Positions 22,742-34,102 of a stretch of DNA of 64,000 nt are shown piece after piece (position 1 is the stretch's first letter; every line of letters starts with the position of its first letter). The position numbers were made by a program, and so were the translations under genes. Source of the DNA: Ctenosaura bakeri (lineage: Eukaryota; Chordata; Lepidosauria; Squamata; Iguanidae); NCBI GenBank assembly GCA_948474755.1, contig CAOLHI010004230.1:62001-126000 (forward strand), given 5' to 3'. A model generated the notes under the pieces. The model did no database searches and was not told the DNA's origin. It worked only from the letters and a program-made list of their open reading frames with translations.

Positions 22742-23116
22742 CATACCCTTCAACATTTCACAGATGCGAACTGGGACCCACATGGCCAAGGAACACCGGA
22801 GTGTGGCCAAGAGGGCAAAAGTTATGAACGAAGAAGGACAGAAAAGCCAGGAGAGGCTGCAGTTGTTTCCTTTTGCCTGAGCCTACATGGGAGGGCAAGA
22901 TTCTGCTCACTCCTCTCCTCTCCTCTCCTCTCCTCTCCTCTCCCCCAGCCCAGTTATTTGAGTGCAGACTATGTTGGTGCTTTGAATTCAGTTTGCAGCA
23001 GTTGAATTAGGCTGAGGATAAAGGGGGAAAGTGGAAAGAGAAGAGAGAAATCAGGACATTTTAAAAGCTGCTGAAAAGGTGGGAGAAGAGAGGATTTCTT
23101 GGATCAATTGGAGGGG
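22742..23116 (-). repeat. CATACCC-family repeat, copy f, with flanking direct repeat
   Basis: It starts CATACCCTTCAACATTTCAC and ends near CAATTGGAGGGG, so the two ends are inverted versions of each other. The 9-mer GTGGCATTT occurs immediately before the left end (22733-22741) and at the right end (23116-23124), which suggests a target-site duplication of about 8 bp. An internal (TCCTC)n expansion lies at 22911-22944. Confidence 0.75.
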
Positions 23117-23124
23117 TGGCATTT

Positions 23125-25384
23125 ATCTCTAAAGAGAATCAGAGCTTGGGCATGTTCTCAGCATGCGTGGCACTGCCAGTTGAAGGAATTCTGGACATTT
23201 GAGTCCAAAAAGGAAATGTGTGCCCAAGCTCTGAATGGAATTGACTACTAAAAACCAACTGGTTCTTTATAAATGGAGTCAGTTAACCAGAAACCAGAAA
23301 AGCATAAACATACACCAGACATGAACCCATGCCAGCTACTCTTTTGTAGAAAAAATGCTGTTTCACGGGCAGAAAACCTAATTTCTGAGCCAAAAAGGAA
23401 AACAAACAACCAAATGAACAAACAACACGTATTTTTCACCCAGAAAAAGTTCTGAACTACAAAGATTCTCTGTCTGTCTAGAATTCTCCTCACAACACTG
23501 GAGAAACCACCTTTTCAATATTTTTTTCAAATATTTTTGAATCTCCTTTCTGTCTAGTGTTGCCGAGCCAGCACAGTGTAGTGATTTGAACAGTGGATTA
23601 CAGCTGTGGAGACCAGGTTCAAATCTACGCTCAGCCATGGGAGCCCACTGACGACCTTGGACAGATCACGCTCTGACAGCCTCAAAAGGCAAAGACAAAC
23701 CTCCCCTGATTAAACCTTGCCAAGAAAACCCCACCTTAGGGTTGCCACAGGTTGGAAAGAACTTGAAGTCTCCCAGCAACAACAAGCGTGGCCAGGTTAC
23801 CAAAACAGCCAAAGAGGGCAGCCAAAATCCTGGCACGCAGGGTTGACAGTCAGGAAGCAGCTATAACAAGCTTGTGTTCTACCTAAAGACCAGATGAATG
23901 TATTAATTTCCATTAGCATAGCCATGTACTTCTCTGTAAAAGTAATATACTGTCCATACTCATAAATTACACGAGGCACACATTTCTGTCTTTATGAAGG
24001 GCCCACACTTCAAAATGAAGTGGGACCTTCCCTTCTGTCAGTCTTGGGGGGGGGTCCTGGCCACCCTTCACTGCCTGACGGCCTCTACCCTGGCAGCTCC
24101 TCAGCCTCTCTTCCATGCCCACTTTGGGTGCCTCTCCAGACCCCTGTGTTTGGCATGGGTTGGGCCAACTCCAAACTTTGTTATCCTTTGGGGGGGTGGC
24201 TTTCTCCCTCCCCAGTTCCCTAAGAGTAAACCTCTAAGTAGCAGCTGGGTGCGCCTTGCTCCTAGTGCACACACAGATCAACACATGCACGTAAATGCAA
24301 AGGCAACATGCAGGACGTAGCCTGCCATTTTACACTTGCACACACACTCGCACACACTGCAGCTGCCAAGGTAGCATTTGAACAGTTGCCAACAGACTGC
24401 AGAGCCATGTTGCCGCTAGTGTTTCTTGAATCTAAAGGACGGTCACCGTATTGGCTTTCAAACGAATGGCGAGTGTGCCTAGAGCTCTGGCAGGAGAGAG
24501 GGTGAGCCAGGCCACAGAGAGCCTTCATGAGGAGAAAGAAGAGAAGTTCACAAAGCCACCTCAGAGACTGGAAAATAGATGTTCAAAGCATCTCCCAGCG
24601 TTTGGGGCACCCCCAGCCTTTGAACCTGAACCTGGCCTCTTGGTTCTCAAAGCCAACCCAGAAGTCTTCCCCTTACAAACAGGCTCTGCCATCATGCGCC
24701 AGGACAACATTTTGTGCATTTGGGTTGGCCAAGAAGGGTATCACTTTGGAGGGGGATTTTAGATTTTGTTGTACCAAGTTGGGAATGCCAGTCCTTCTTC
24801 AGAACTCAGTCTTTTGGAGAGGGTCTCTAACTTTCCACCACTGCATGGCTTAGTGTTAGTTTTTTTAAAAACATGGACTTCCAAAAAATTCTAGGCTTGT
24901 TTTTTTGACTTTTTCCATTTTTCAGCCATCTGTCCAACCCCAGAACAGGGTCCAAGGAGGAGAAAATTGGCTTCCAACCCGCTGATATTGCTCTCTTCCT
25001 AGGCTAGAGTCTTACCCAGCACCCTCTCTGGAAAGATCACATCGTCCCCCCCCACCGCCCAACTCTGTCTGTTTGCAGCACCACTGGGATATAAACAGGC
25101 GTCACGGTGAAGAAGAAAAACAGGGGGTGGAGTGGGGACTTTTTGCCAAAAGCTGGTGCCTGGCACTTGTTTTCTCTGCTCCTGTTCTACCCCAGCACCA
25201 AGGCAAACTCTCTGGGGCTCCTCTGGTGCCAACCTTTGGGCGTGCCATCCCTGATCCAGACTCCCAGTAGGGCAAGCTCTGCCTGTGAGGAGGCAAGGTG
25301 TGCCTGAGAGATGTCTTGGGCCTTGTGAGGGCTATCAAATGATGGCACCACAAGGGAATGCGCTAACTGACTCATACCTTCATG
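23125..25384. other. Intergenic with one SINE
   Basis: A tRNA-type SINE lies at 23564-23786. Segment 23320-23480 resembles 29120-29260 in having repeated CAGAAAA/AAAGATTCT motifs. The remainder, including 24000-25380, has no recognised repeat or gene. Confidence 0.35.
23564..23786 (+). repeat. tRNA-derived SINE (ACA type)
   Basis: The head is GAGCCAGCACAGTGTAGTGA, with a degenerate B-box GGTTCAAATC, the body CTTGCCAAGAAAACCCCACC and the tail AGGTTGGAAAGAACTTGAAG ending CAACAACAA. Confidence 0.8.
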
Positions 25385-25617
25385 TTGTTCTTGCATGCCT
25401 TCAAGTCATTTCCAACCTATGGTGACCCCAAGGTTCACCTCTCATGGGGTTGTCTTTTTGTTTGATTTGTTCAGAGGGCGTTTGCCTTTGCCTCCCTCTG
25501 AGGCTGAGAGAGTATGACTTCCCCAAGGTCACCCAGTGGGTTTCCATGGCTGAGTGGAGATTCAGACTCTCATCTCCAGAGTGGTAATTCAACGCTCAAA
25601 CCACTACACAATGCTGG
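25385..25617 (-). repeat. tRNA-derived SINE (ACA type)
   Basis: On the minus strand the copy runs from the CAGCATTGTGTAGTGGTTTG head through CATGGAAACCCACTGGGTGA to the ACTTGAAGGCATGCAAGAAC tail. It is near full length. Confidence 0.8.
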
Positions 25618-25766
25618 ATCTCTGCACTTTGTGTGTGTGTGTATGTGTAGACTCTTCTAAAACTTAATAGTAGCGTGGGCTGGGCTCTTACTCCCTACTG
25701 CTGCTATTGCTGCTGCTTTAATTTGCTTCAGATTTTATGATATTTTTTAAAAACTTTTGTATGTAA

Positions 25767-25888
25767 TTCCCCACTTGGCCATGAAACCCCCGGGGTGACC
25801 TTGGGAACATCACACACTCTCAGCCCCAGAACACCCTGTGATAGGATTTCCTTAGGGTCACCATAAGTCAGAAATGACTTGAAGGCAC

Positions 25889-25921
<33 letters not shown>
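25767..25921 (+). repeat. tRNA-derived SINE, 5'-truncated, with (ACA)n tail
   Basis: It begins at the GGCCATGAAACCCC block, lacks the tRNA head, and carries the body and tail CATAAGTCAGAAATGACTTG followed by about eleven ACA/AAC units (25889-25921). Confidence 0.75.
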
Positions 25922-25924
<3 letters not shown>

Positions 25925-28900
25925 GTTGGACTACATGTACTTGCCAGTTTGCTTTGTATTATACTGTATTTTTTGTATTTTACCTGGATTATTGTATGAC
26001 ATAGCTTCATTATTCCTTCCTTCCCTTTGTGCTTGTGTTTGTATTTACATATATTTTAGATTGTATGCCATTGGTAGGACCCACGGTTTTTGGATGGTCT
26101 ACTTGTAAGATAAATAGATGGAGGAGGATAATCCCATTATCCACATACACGTACACTGACATACATGAAGAGGTAAGCGTGTTACCCCCGGCCAAGTGCA
26201 TCCAGAGGAGTAACACATCTGCCTTGCCGAGTGTGTGCCCTTAAACTCATACCCCCACCTCACTCCCATACACACGCACACACCAGGTGTGTCCGTACTT
26301 TCTGGCACGCACACAGGTGTCTCTTTGTTGCCAGCCACACTATTCCTAGAACCTCCTTATCTAAAGACAGAGAGAGAGAGAGAGACTGAAACCTGAGCTT
26401 ACCTGTAATGCCAAGAGGAGGAGACCCACCGGGATCACAGAGCTGGGACCAGCCCTTCCTTTTGCTCCCCCACTGGCTTTGTAGTTTTGATGCTGATGCC
26501 GCCACCGGCTCTCCTCTCTCGTGGTCTGGGCAGCTGCTGGGTGTCTGGCTGGCTGGCTGGCTGGCAGGCAGGCAGAGGGCAAGGCAACCCCATCGCGCAG
26601 CCACCTCTCTTGCTGGATGCTCCCTGCTTGGCCCATGGAAAGACACTCCTCCTCTGTCCAGTCTCCAGTGTAAAGGCAGCCTCAGAACAGACCCTCCATT
26701 GGGCCCTGCTTTTTAAAAGAGGAGAAGAAGGAGAGCAGAAGAAGAGATTAGCAAGGCTTGTCCTTCTTCTCTCTGCATACAAGTTATCAAAATGAAAGCC
26801 AGCATGGCTTTAATGGTCAGTGCTTGCAAAGTAACTTTTTAGAAGCAATTCCTGATGTAACTCAGTACAAAGATCAAAAGTCACTGTTTTTCTTCTTTCT
26901 GTTCAGTCTGTTGCTCATTACTTTCCTCTTGCTTTTTCATTACCTTTTTTGTAATGTGCCCTCTGGGATCAATAATGACATAAAACTGGGGGGGATCAGC
27001 TCAGAATGCTCCCAGAAATTCCCCCTAAAGGTAACCCTCTTCCTTAGCTGCAGCAAAGCAATCGATGAGACTGAAAAGATATTACTCCCAACCCCCATTG
27101 GAACAAAGGCCTTGGCACACACAGCGCCAAGTAGTCAGCAATGGTGGGTCTCTCAATGGGGATACAGAGGTCAGGAAATGGCTCCCATGGCTGCCTCACT
27201 CTGCCCACGTGCATGCGACCCACGGCTCCATAAACACATCTTGGTTGGGGCCTTCTGTTACCATTTTATCAGCACCCATAAAAAAATAAAAATAAAAATG
27301 ATGCAGGTCTTCTCTCACTCCTCATCTCAAATGTGCACCACTGAGTTCCTCTGAGCACGGACCTGCCATTTTTCCTTACACTGTTCTGCAAAGGGTCCTT
27401 TATTTGGATTTGTTGTTAGCAACAACAGCCCTAACCCACCCACCCCCCAAAAGAAATGTAGGTGTGAATCTGTCTCTGGATACAGTTGTGAAAATCTTTA
27501 AAGTTTCCACCACCAAACCCATTGCAGTTGCTGTTTTCGGTCATTACGCTCTGAAATAATCCCTTTCCAACCCCAAGTGATTTGAGCTATCCAGACAGGA
27601 ACTGCCCGGCACTTCTTTTTGGGGGCCTTCTTTTCCTCTTCCAGAGGGGTTGCCTTGTTAGTGGAGCAAAAACAGGCTTAATTCCAGGAAAAAGAATAAG
27701 AATGGGGAAACAATTCCTGGTTTCCTAGGTTATCAGTCTTTCACGTGCTGTGAGACTCTTTGTTGGCTTTGCTAATAAGGGTTGATGTGAAGCAAGAGGG
27801 ACAATGCACCCCAATAAGAATTCTGCCACTCCCACGAACTTTTCCTCCAGTCCTGAAATTTCTAGCATTTGAAAGAGAGATGCCGAGAAGGAGTATCACG
27901 CTGCTCTCATTCCCTGGGTCATGTTGCCTGACCCTTTGCTTTGGATGCCTACACTGTATGTCTCAGTGCTTGACTGGAGTTTTATATCACTGCAATCCTA
28001 GAAATTTGGGGAATGAAGGAAAAAAAATTCATTGGGAGGGGAAGGGGTCTTACTTAGAGTGGGCGATGCTTTCGTTCTGCCCAGCTGCACCTCTGTGTTT
28101 AGGCAGTAGACGCTCTTCCCCTCTCTTCAACCATTCCAGGGCAAAAGTTCTGCAGAAAGAGAGAAGGAAAGACAGAAGGAGACGAGTGAGCCCTGGCATT
28201 GCCTTACCTTGATGAGTGGAGGCGCTTTCTCTTGAAAGCCCTCGGCCCAGTCTGGTGCCTCTGGGTGCCAAATCCATCAAGAGGAGGAAGGCTCTCCGGG
28301 AAGCCTAAGAAGAGAAACCAAGGAGGGGAATTGACCTGCCTGGTCGTAGCTGCCGGGCTTCTCCTCTCTCTCTCTCTCTCTCTGCAGCTCCAAGAGAAAG
28401 GAATCCTTTTCAGTCCTTCTCTGCCTGGAGGGAGTGAGAAGCAGCTCTGGGTCCCTCTGGCCGGACCCTGCTCCATCGCTTGCACTGAGAAGCCCAATGG
28501 GGGTTCCCTCCCGTTCTCCATCCCCCCTCCCTCCCTCCCCCCACAATCTCTCTTTGTCCCTCATTCCCTCCCCTTCTTCTGCCTCTCTCCCCCCTCCATG
28601 AGCTCATGCAATCTCATTTCATGGGAGAGACATCTGTTTTGACTCAAAAGAGGAGTAGGGGGAGAAAATTCTAGCTACAACAAAAGAGGCCTCCTCTTAC
28701 CCCCAAGTCACCCCCCCATTTCAATAAGGGAGGGGAGACTGAGCATTTGCTCCTTCTCCCCACTGCAACCCTTCTTGAATGTGTAACTTGGGAAACGGGG
28801 GAAAAAACAAGGGTTTAGGTTTTTTTCCTCCCTACCAGCTGCTTTTGATGTTGTTTTTTTTTTGTAAAATGGGCAAGTTGGCGCAGGTGGGAAAGACTAG

Positions 28901-29394
28901 GCCTGAATTGGCCATGGGGTTCACTTTAGTAATGTGATTTTTCACTTACTTTGAAGGAAACGAAGAGTAATTTTAGTAATTTTCTTCCTCCCACAAGTAA
29001 GCCTACAAGGACATTTTTGGAGTCCATTTGCTTTGTGGCACTCCTTTGGCTCAAAATTCACATGCAGCCTTTTCTTTTTCCTGTGCAGGAAATAACGTTT
29101 CTACACAAAGATACCAAATGCAAATCTTGCACTGAATAAGTCCTGAACAGCAAAGATTCTTCTCAGCAATTTTTTTTTTTTTTTGGTGCAGGAAACCAAA
29201 TTTCTGCATTTTTGCAGAAAATGATGTTTCCTGCTCAGAAAATGCTGAATTCTTGTTCTGACTGTGACCAAATGCATTTGGAATGCATTTGGGTATAGCT
29301 GAGCCCTCCTTGCCTTTAGGTCTTGCCCCTGCATCCTGTTCAATATTGTTGCATCATCCACAGTGCCGCTGTTGGAGGTCATTATAAGCAGAGG

Positions 29395-29480
29395 TTGAGT
29401 GTCCGTCTCTCAAGAGTGCTTTGACAGTGTATTTGTGATGTGGGTTGGCTAGATGGTTTTTGCTTCCCTTCCAACTTTGT
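29395..29480 (+). repeat. CR1 LINE 3' tail relic
   Basis: CTCAAGAGTGCTTTGACAGT followed by GGCTAGATGGTTTTTGC and CTTCCAACTTTG resembles the CR1 3' region; it is strongly diverged. Confidence 0.5.
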
Positions 29481-29489
29481 GTGTGTGTG

Positions 29490-29735
29490 TACCTTCACAT
29501 CACCCACTGACTTATGGTGGCCCCCATGACTTCCTTAGGCATGGAATCCTCAGAGGTCGTTTTGCCTGTCCCTAGGCACACTCCCCAGTAGAAGCCTGGG
29601 TCCTCATCCAGCACAGATTCAGCCTCTGTTCTGAGTCTGCCTTTCCACTAACCACAAGCATCTTTCTTCTGTCTGGACTCAGCTTCAGGCCTGACTTGGT
29701 CTTGCTTGGCTTCATCCCTTGCTAATACCAGATAC
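29490..29735 (-). repeat. Diverged 5S-type SINE
   Basis: The tail block ACCTTCACATCACCCACTGA and the CCTCAGAGGTCGTTTTGCC block are clear. The 5S head is only suggested, by GACTTGGTCTTGCTTGGCTT and a later ATACCAG. Confidence 0.55.
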
Positions 29736-30194
29736 CAGGTTGGCACCAGAACAAGATGTCTTACCTTCAGGTGTAAAGAAGAGACCAAGTTGGGTCTCAT
29801 CAGCTTCAACCTCTGGAGAACCTCTCCTGGAAATTTCAGGTTTGTGTTAAAGAGAATGGGGGATGAGAGCACCTGAAGGGTCCTCATCTAGTCAAAAAGG
29901 TGCCCCCCTACACAACCTTCTGACTTCACTCTTCGAGGGGGGTTACACTGGAGGACTGGAGCTCCCCTAAAATAACACTGCCCAGTCCCATCTGAGAGCT
30001 ATGGCTCAGTGTGTTCTTCTCAAGTAGTGAAAGGCGGTGTGGATGTCAAAGGAGCCACAATGGGATGATTTGGCCCCAGCAGGGTCTGAGACTGGCCGTT
30101 ACCTCTGCCTGACCAGAAAATATTCCAGCGTAGATAAACAGCGAGGTGGGCTGAGGCTACCTGGCAGAAACCTTGCTGGGCCACTTTTTCTGAG

Positions 30195-31452
30195 AGCAGG
30201 TCACCCCAAGAGGTACCAGACTAATCTGATCTCTTTTTATGATAAGAGTTACTAGCTTGATAGATGAAGGGAATGCTGTGGATGTAGCATATCTCGATTT
30301 CAGTAAGGCCTTTGACAAAGTTCCCCATGACATTCTTGCATCGAAGCTAGTAAAATGTGGGCTAGACAGGGCTACTGTTAATTGGATATGTAATTGGTTG
30401 ACCGACCGAACCCAACGGGTGATCACGGATGGCTGCTTTTCATCCTGGAGAGAAGTGACTAGTGGGGTGCCACAAGGTTCTGTCCTGGGCCCAGTGCTGT
30501 TCAATATTTTTATCAATGACTTAGATGAAGGAATAGAGGGCATGCTCATCAAATTTGCAGATGACACCAAATTGGGAGGGGTTGCTAATATGCCAGAGGA
30601 CAGGATCAAAATTCAAAATGACCTGGATAGATTGGAGAGCTGGGCCAGGGCGAACAAAATGAAATTCAACAGAGAGAAATGTAAGGTCCTACACTTAGGC
30701 AGAAATAATGGAATACAGAAATATAGGATGGGGGACACGTGGCTGGATAGCAGTACGTGTGAAAGGGATCTAGGAGTCTTCATAGACCACAAGCTGAACA
30801 TGAGTCAGCAGTGTGATGCGGCAGCCAAGAAAGCCAATGCAATTCTCGGCTGCATCAACAGGAGTATGGTGTCTAGATCGAGGGAGGTACTGGTACCACT
30901 CTACTCTGCTTTGGTTAGACCCCATCTTGAATACTGTGTCCAGTTCTGGGCACCCCAATTCAAGAAGGATATTGACAAGCTGGAGCAAGTCCAAAGGAGG
31001 GTGACCAAAATGGTGAGAGGCCTGGAAAACATGCCCTATGAGGATAGACTGAGAGAGCTGGGTATGTTTAGTCTGCAGAAAAGGAGGTTAAGAGGGGACA
31101 TGATAGCCATGTTTAAATATTTGAAGGGATGCCACGTAGAGGAAGGAGGGGGCTTGTTTTCTGCTGCTCCAGAAACCAGGACAAGGAGCAATGGATTCAA
31201 GCTGCAGGAAAGGAGATTCCACCTGAACCTCAGGAAGAACTTCCTGACAGTCAGGGCTGTCCGGCAGTGGAATCTGCTGCCTCGGAGAGTAGTGGAGTCT
31301 CCTACCTTGGAGGTTTTTAAGCAGAGGCTTGATGGCCATCTGTCGGGAGTGCTTTGAGGGTGTTCCTGCATGACAGGGAGTTGGACTGGATGGCCCGTGT
31401 GGTCTCTTCCAACTCTACATTTCTATGATTCTATGATTCTATGATTCTATGA
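30195..31452 (+). mobile_element. CR1 LINE, 5'-truncated, with long open RT frame
   Basis: This non-LTR retrotransposon copy keeps the C-terminal part of ORF2. An uninterrupted 372-codon frame (30239-31357) shows reverse-transcriptase motifs: [34 protein letters not shown] and the catalytic FADD in [11 protein letters not shown]. The CR1 C-terminal region [20 protein letters not shown] and [13 protein letters not shown] follows. The endonuclease and N-terminal RT are missing, as is usual for 5'-truncated LINE insertions, so it cannot be autonomous. The 3' end has GGAGTTGGACTGGATGGCCC and four TTCTATGA-type units (to 31452), the CR1 hallmark. The intact frame suggests a fairly recent insertion. 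The annotated Met is only the first ATG in the truncated copy, not a native start. Confidence 0.95.
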
Positions 31453-32104
31453 CTGACCAGTCCGGGTTTCTTTTAAAACTGTGCAGCTACAGGAAATTAC
31501 AAGGAGCTAATTCCAGGGTGTGAGTCCTTCTTGTGTGTGTTTGGACCTGGCAAGGTCACCGCACCAGACCCCTCCCCTTTTAGGGGATCCTGGGAACATT
31601 ATAAAGGCATCTTCCTACCTGAGAACTCCAGCTAAGTGTGTTCTTCTAAGGTAGTGCTTAACAATGTTTCAAAGGCCTCTCACTACCTTCCAAATTTTAA
31701 AGTAGCACCTTACCAAGTCTTACTACCTTGTAAGAACATTTTGAGCCAGGTTTGCTGGATGAAGCTAAGAGAGGAGGGTGGGAAAAATCTAAAGCATTCC
31801 CCTAAACTTTGGGGCAAAGAACTTTATTGGAAGCTAACCCATGGGTGAATGTTCTTGAAAGGAGCACACAGGACAAAGGGTGGCTGCTTTGAGAGCATTG
31901 GCTCCAATGTTGCATCAGCAGAGTCCTTGTGGGGAAGACCACTTTGGCTAGGGAATGCTGGGAGTTATCATACAGAAAAGTCCAAATGCTCCCAAGGGGA
32001 AAGGCTGCTCCTGCCTTTGTGGAAAGAAAAGAGAAGGGGCCTTGTTGCACTCTGTGAAAAGTTGGTGGTCCTGCTCAGCTCCTTCTTGGTGCACCCAGAG
32101 AGAG
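31453..32104. other. Intergenic between two CR1 copies
   Basis: This is a short segment without a recognised gene. Positions 31619-31656 resemble 29992-30029 on the other side of the CR1 copy. A short GGGAATGCTGGGAGTTATCA motif at 31950-31969 belongs to the palindromic repeat class. Confidence 0.35.
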
Positions 32105-32512
32105 GTGGCCAAGATAACCAAAGGTTTGGAGATGAAACCTTATGAGGAACAATGGAGAGAGCGGGGTAGGTTTCGCTTGGAGAAGACTGAGAGGTGACGG
32201 GGGAGCCATCCGAAGGGATGCCATGGAGAAGATGGGGCCAGCTTGTCTTCTGCTGCTCCAGGGACTAGAACCTGGACCAGCGGATTAACACTACAAGCTT
32301 CCACTTAAAGGTTAGGAAGAACTCTTTTAACGTAAGGGCCCTTGGAGGGATGGAGCAGACCGCCTTGACCGGTGAGGGAATCTCCATCCTCAGAAATCTT
32401 TAAACCGAGGCTGGATCTGGGGCACCTCTCAGGAGGGCTGTAGCTGTGGATGCGAGAATGGTAGAAGAGGGCTGCAGCAGATGGCCCTCGGGGCCCTTCC
32501 AACTCGACGATG
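32105..32512 (+). repeat. Old CR1 LINE 3' end abutting MEX3A CpG island
   Basis: The segment parallels 31000-31420 of the younger copy: GTGGCCAAGATAACCAAAGG, ACCTTATGAGGAACAATGG, TGTCTTCTGCTGCTCCAGGG, TTAGGAAGAACTC and a terminal GCCCTTCCAACTCGACGATG. It is strongly diverged, and its end sits at the edge of the CpG island. Confidence 0.85.
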
Positions 32513-34102
32513 CCCTCCACCCGCCGCCGCCACTGCTCTGCCCAGGTGGGTCTCTCTCCTGAGCAAACCACACATTCCTGGTTCGGGTTCCCCAGCCGGC
32601 CGAGGCAGAGCGCCGGGCTGCGGGTGATGCCCGAGGATGCCGCGGGTGCTGCAGCTTGGCTCTCCCAGAGAGCTCCGGAGCGCCAGCCCCCCCGCCCCCG
32701 GCACGGCTGCCTCGGCCTCTTCGGGATCCCCTGGGCAAAGTAACCTCTTTCCCCGTCCTCTCGCTCGTTCGCTCGCTCGCCCTCGTCCTCACCCCTCTTG
32801 CTCCCTTTCCCTTGTCTTCCTCCGCCCGGCTTCCTTTGTTCCGTCCAGATTCCCTCCTCCCCTTCTCCTTCTGCCCTGCTCTCCCGGCTTTAGGGGGTTA
32901 ATTCCCCCTCTTCCTGGCCCCCCAGGGCACGCCATCCCTCCGCCAGTTCCTCCTTCCCTCCCCGGTCAGCGGCGAGAGCAGCGGCGGCGGCGGCGGCGGA
33001 CCGAGAGCGCGCGCGCGAGGGAAGCGAGCGAGCGTGCGTGCGTGGGCCCGTCCGGGCGCGCTCCCGGCTTCTTCTCCCTCTCCCCGCGGAACTACATCCC
33101 CCAGCAGCCCCCGGGCCTCCCTTCCTGAGTGTCACTTTCACGCCGCAGCCAGGGAATTTAAAACAAAAGAGGCCCCCTGCTTCGTTCTGCCCCCCACCTG
33201 CCCTCCGCCGGCTCCCCTTTCGGATTCTTCTTCGCCTTCTCCCCTTTGGCGCTCCTCCGCCCGGCCGGTCCGGCCCTCATCCCATCCCTCGCCGCGCCCC
33301 CTCCTTCGCCGGCTGCCTCGTTCCGCACGGAGGAAGGAGGGACGGAGGGAGGGGGCAGGGAGGAGGCGGAGGCAGCGGCGGCGGCGGCGGCGGCGGCGGC
33401 AGGGACTCGGGGGGCTTCCCGTTCGGCTGGATTATCTCCCCCGTTCTCCACCCGCGCGCGGGCGCGCCCGCCTCTTGCTGCTGCTGCCGCCGCCGCCGCT
33501 GGCTTTCTCTGCCGAGCTCCACACCCCCTTCGGCAGCCAGCGCGGAGAAAGCGAACGGGCAAGAAAGCGGAGCGGGGCAAGCAGGACGGGCGCTCCGTGC
33601 GCCCCGATCTCCTTTCGGGCACCGAGGCTCAGGTTACAGGCGAGGCACCGAGAGGCACCCGATCGGACCGGGCGAGCAACGCGAGAGGCGGCGGCGGCGG
33701 CGGCGAGCAGGGGGCTTGGCCAGCCGGGAGGAGGAGGAGGAGGAGGAGGAGGGGAGGTGGGCGGGGGTCCCTCGCTTGCGCTCACTCCCTTTCCCCCCTC
33801 CGCCACCTCTTTGTGCCTCTCTCCTCCCCGCCCGCTCGCGCTCTCTCTGGTCTCCCTCTTGCAGGGTCTTTGTTCCCCTCCCCTCCTCCTCCTCCCCCCT
33901 CCCCGCCGCCCCCTCCCCAGCCCAGCAGCGGCGGCAGCCACAACAGCCCTCGCAGCAGCCGGAGTCGCCGCGGCAGCCGGAGCCGCCGCCGCCGCCACCA
34001 GAGCCGGAGCCGGAGCCGCCGGAGCCCCCCGCCGCCCTCGCCATCCCGCCGCCGCCGCCGCCGCGCCCCCCCGCCCCCCTCTCTCCCCAGCCTTTGTTCG
34101 CC
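32513..34102 (+). promoter_or_regulatory. MEX3A: MEX3A CpG-island promoter and 5' UTR
   Basis: Very CpG-dense sequence precedes the MEX3A start codon, with no TATA box in evidence. Notable elements are CG/GC runs near 33005-33060, a ZNF143/THAP11-like motif ACTACATCCCCCAGCAGC at 33091-33108, GGC and GGA repeats (33372-33402, 33726-33752) and CCG-rich sequence up to the ATG. The transcription start was not located. A pyrimidine tract followed by CTTGCAGG at 33845-33866 could be a splice acceptor but is not supported further. Confidence 0.65.

Larger units (their letters stand above)
25922..30194. other. Intergenic, mostly unassigned
   Basis: Contents are (CTGG)n around 26538-26572, (GA)n at 26368-26385, (CT)n at 28362-28384, an unnamed short repeat at 27800-27880 that recurs at 49232-49310, a CR1 tail relic (29395-29480) and a diverged 5S-type SINE (29490-29735). 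No gene was seen. Confidence 0.35.

Noticed and set aside
30239..31357. Possible host protein gene with reverse-transcriptase motifs
   Set aside because: The CR1 3' tail and flanks show it is a truncated LINE copy, and the ATG is not a native start.
33845..33866. Pyrimidine tract plus CAGG before the MEX3A start, considered as a 5' UTR intron acceptor
   Set aside because: No matching donor or branch-point evidence, and pyrimidine tracts are everywhere in this island.
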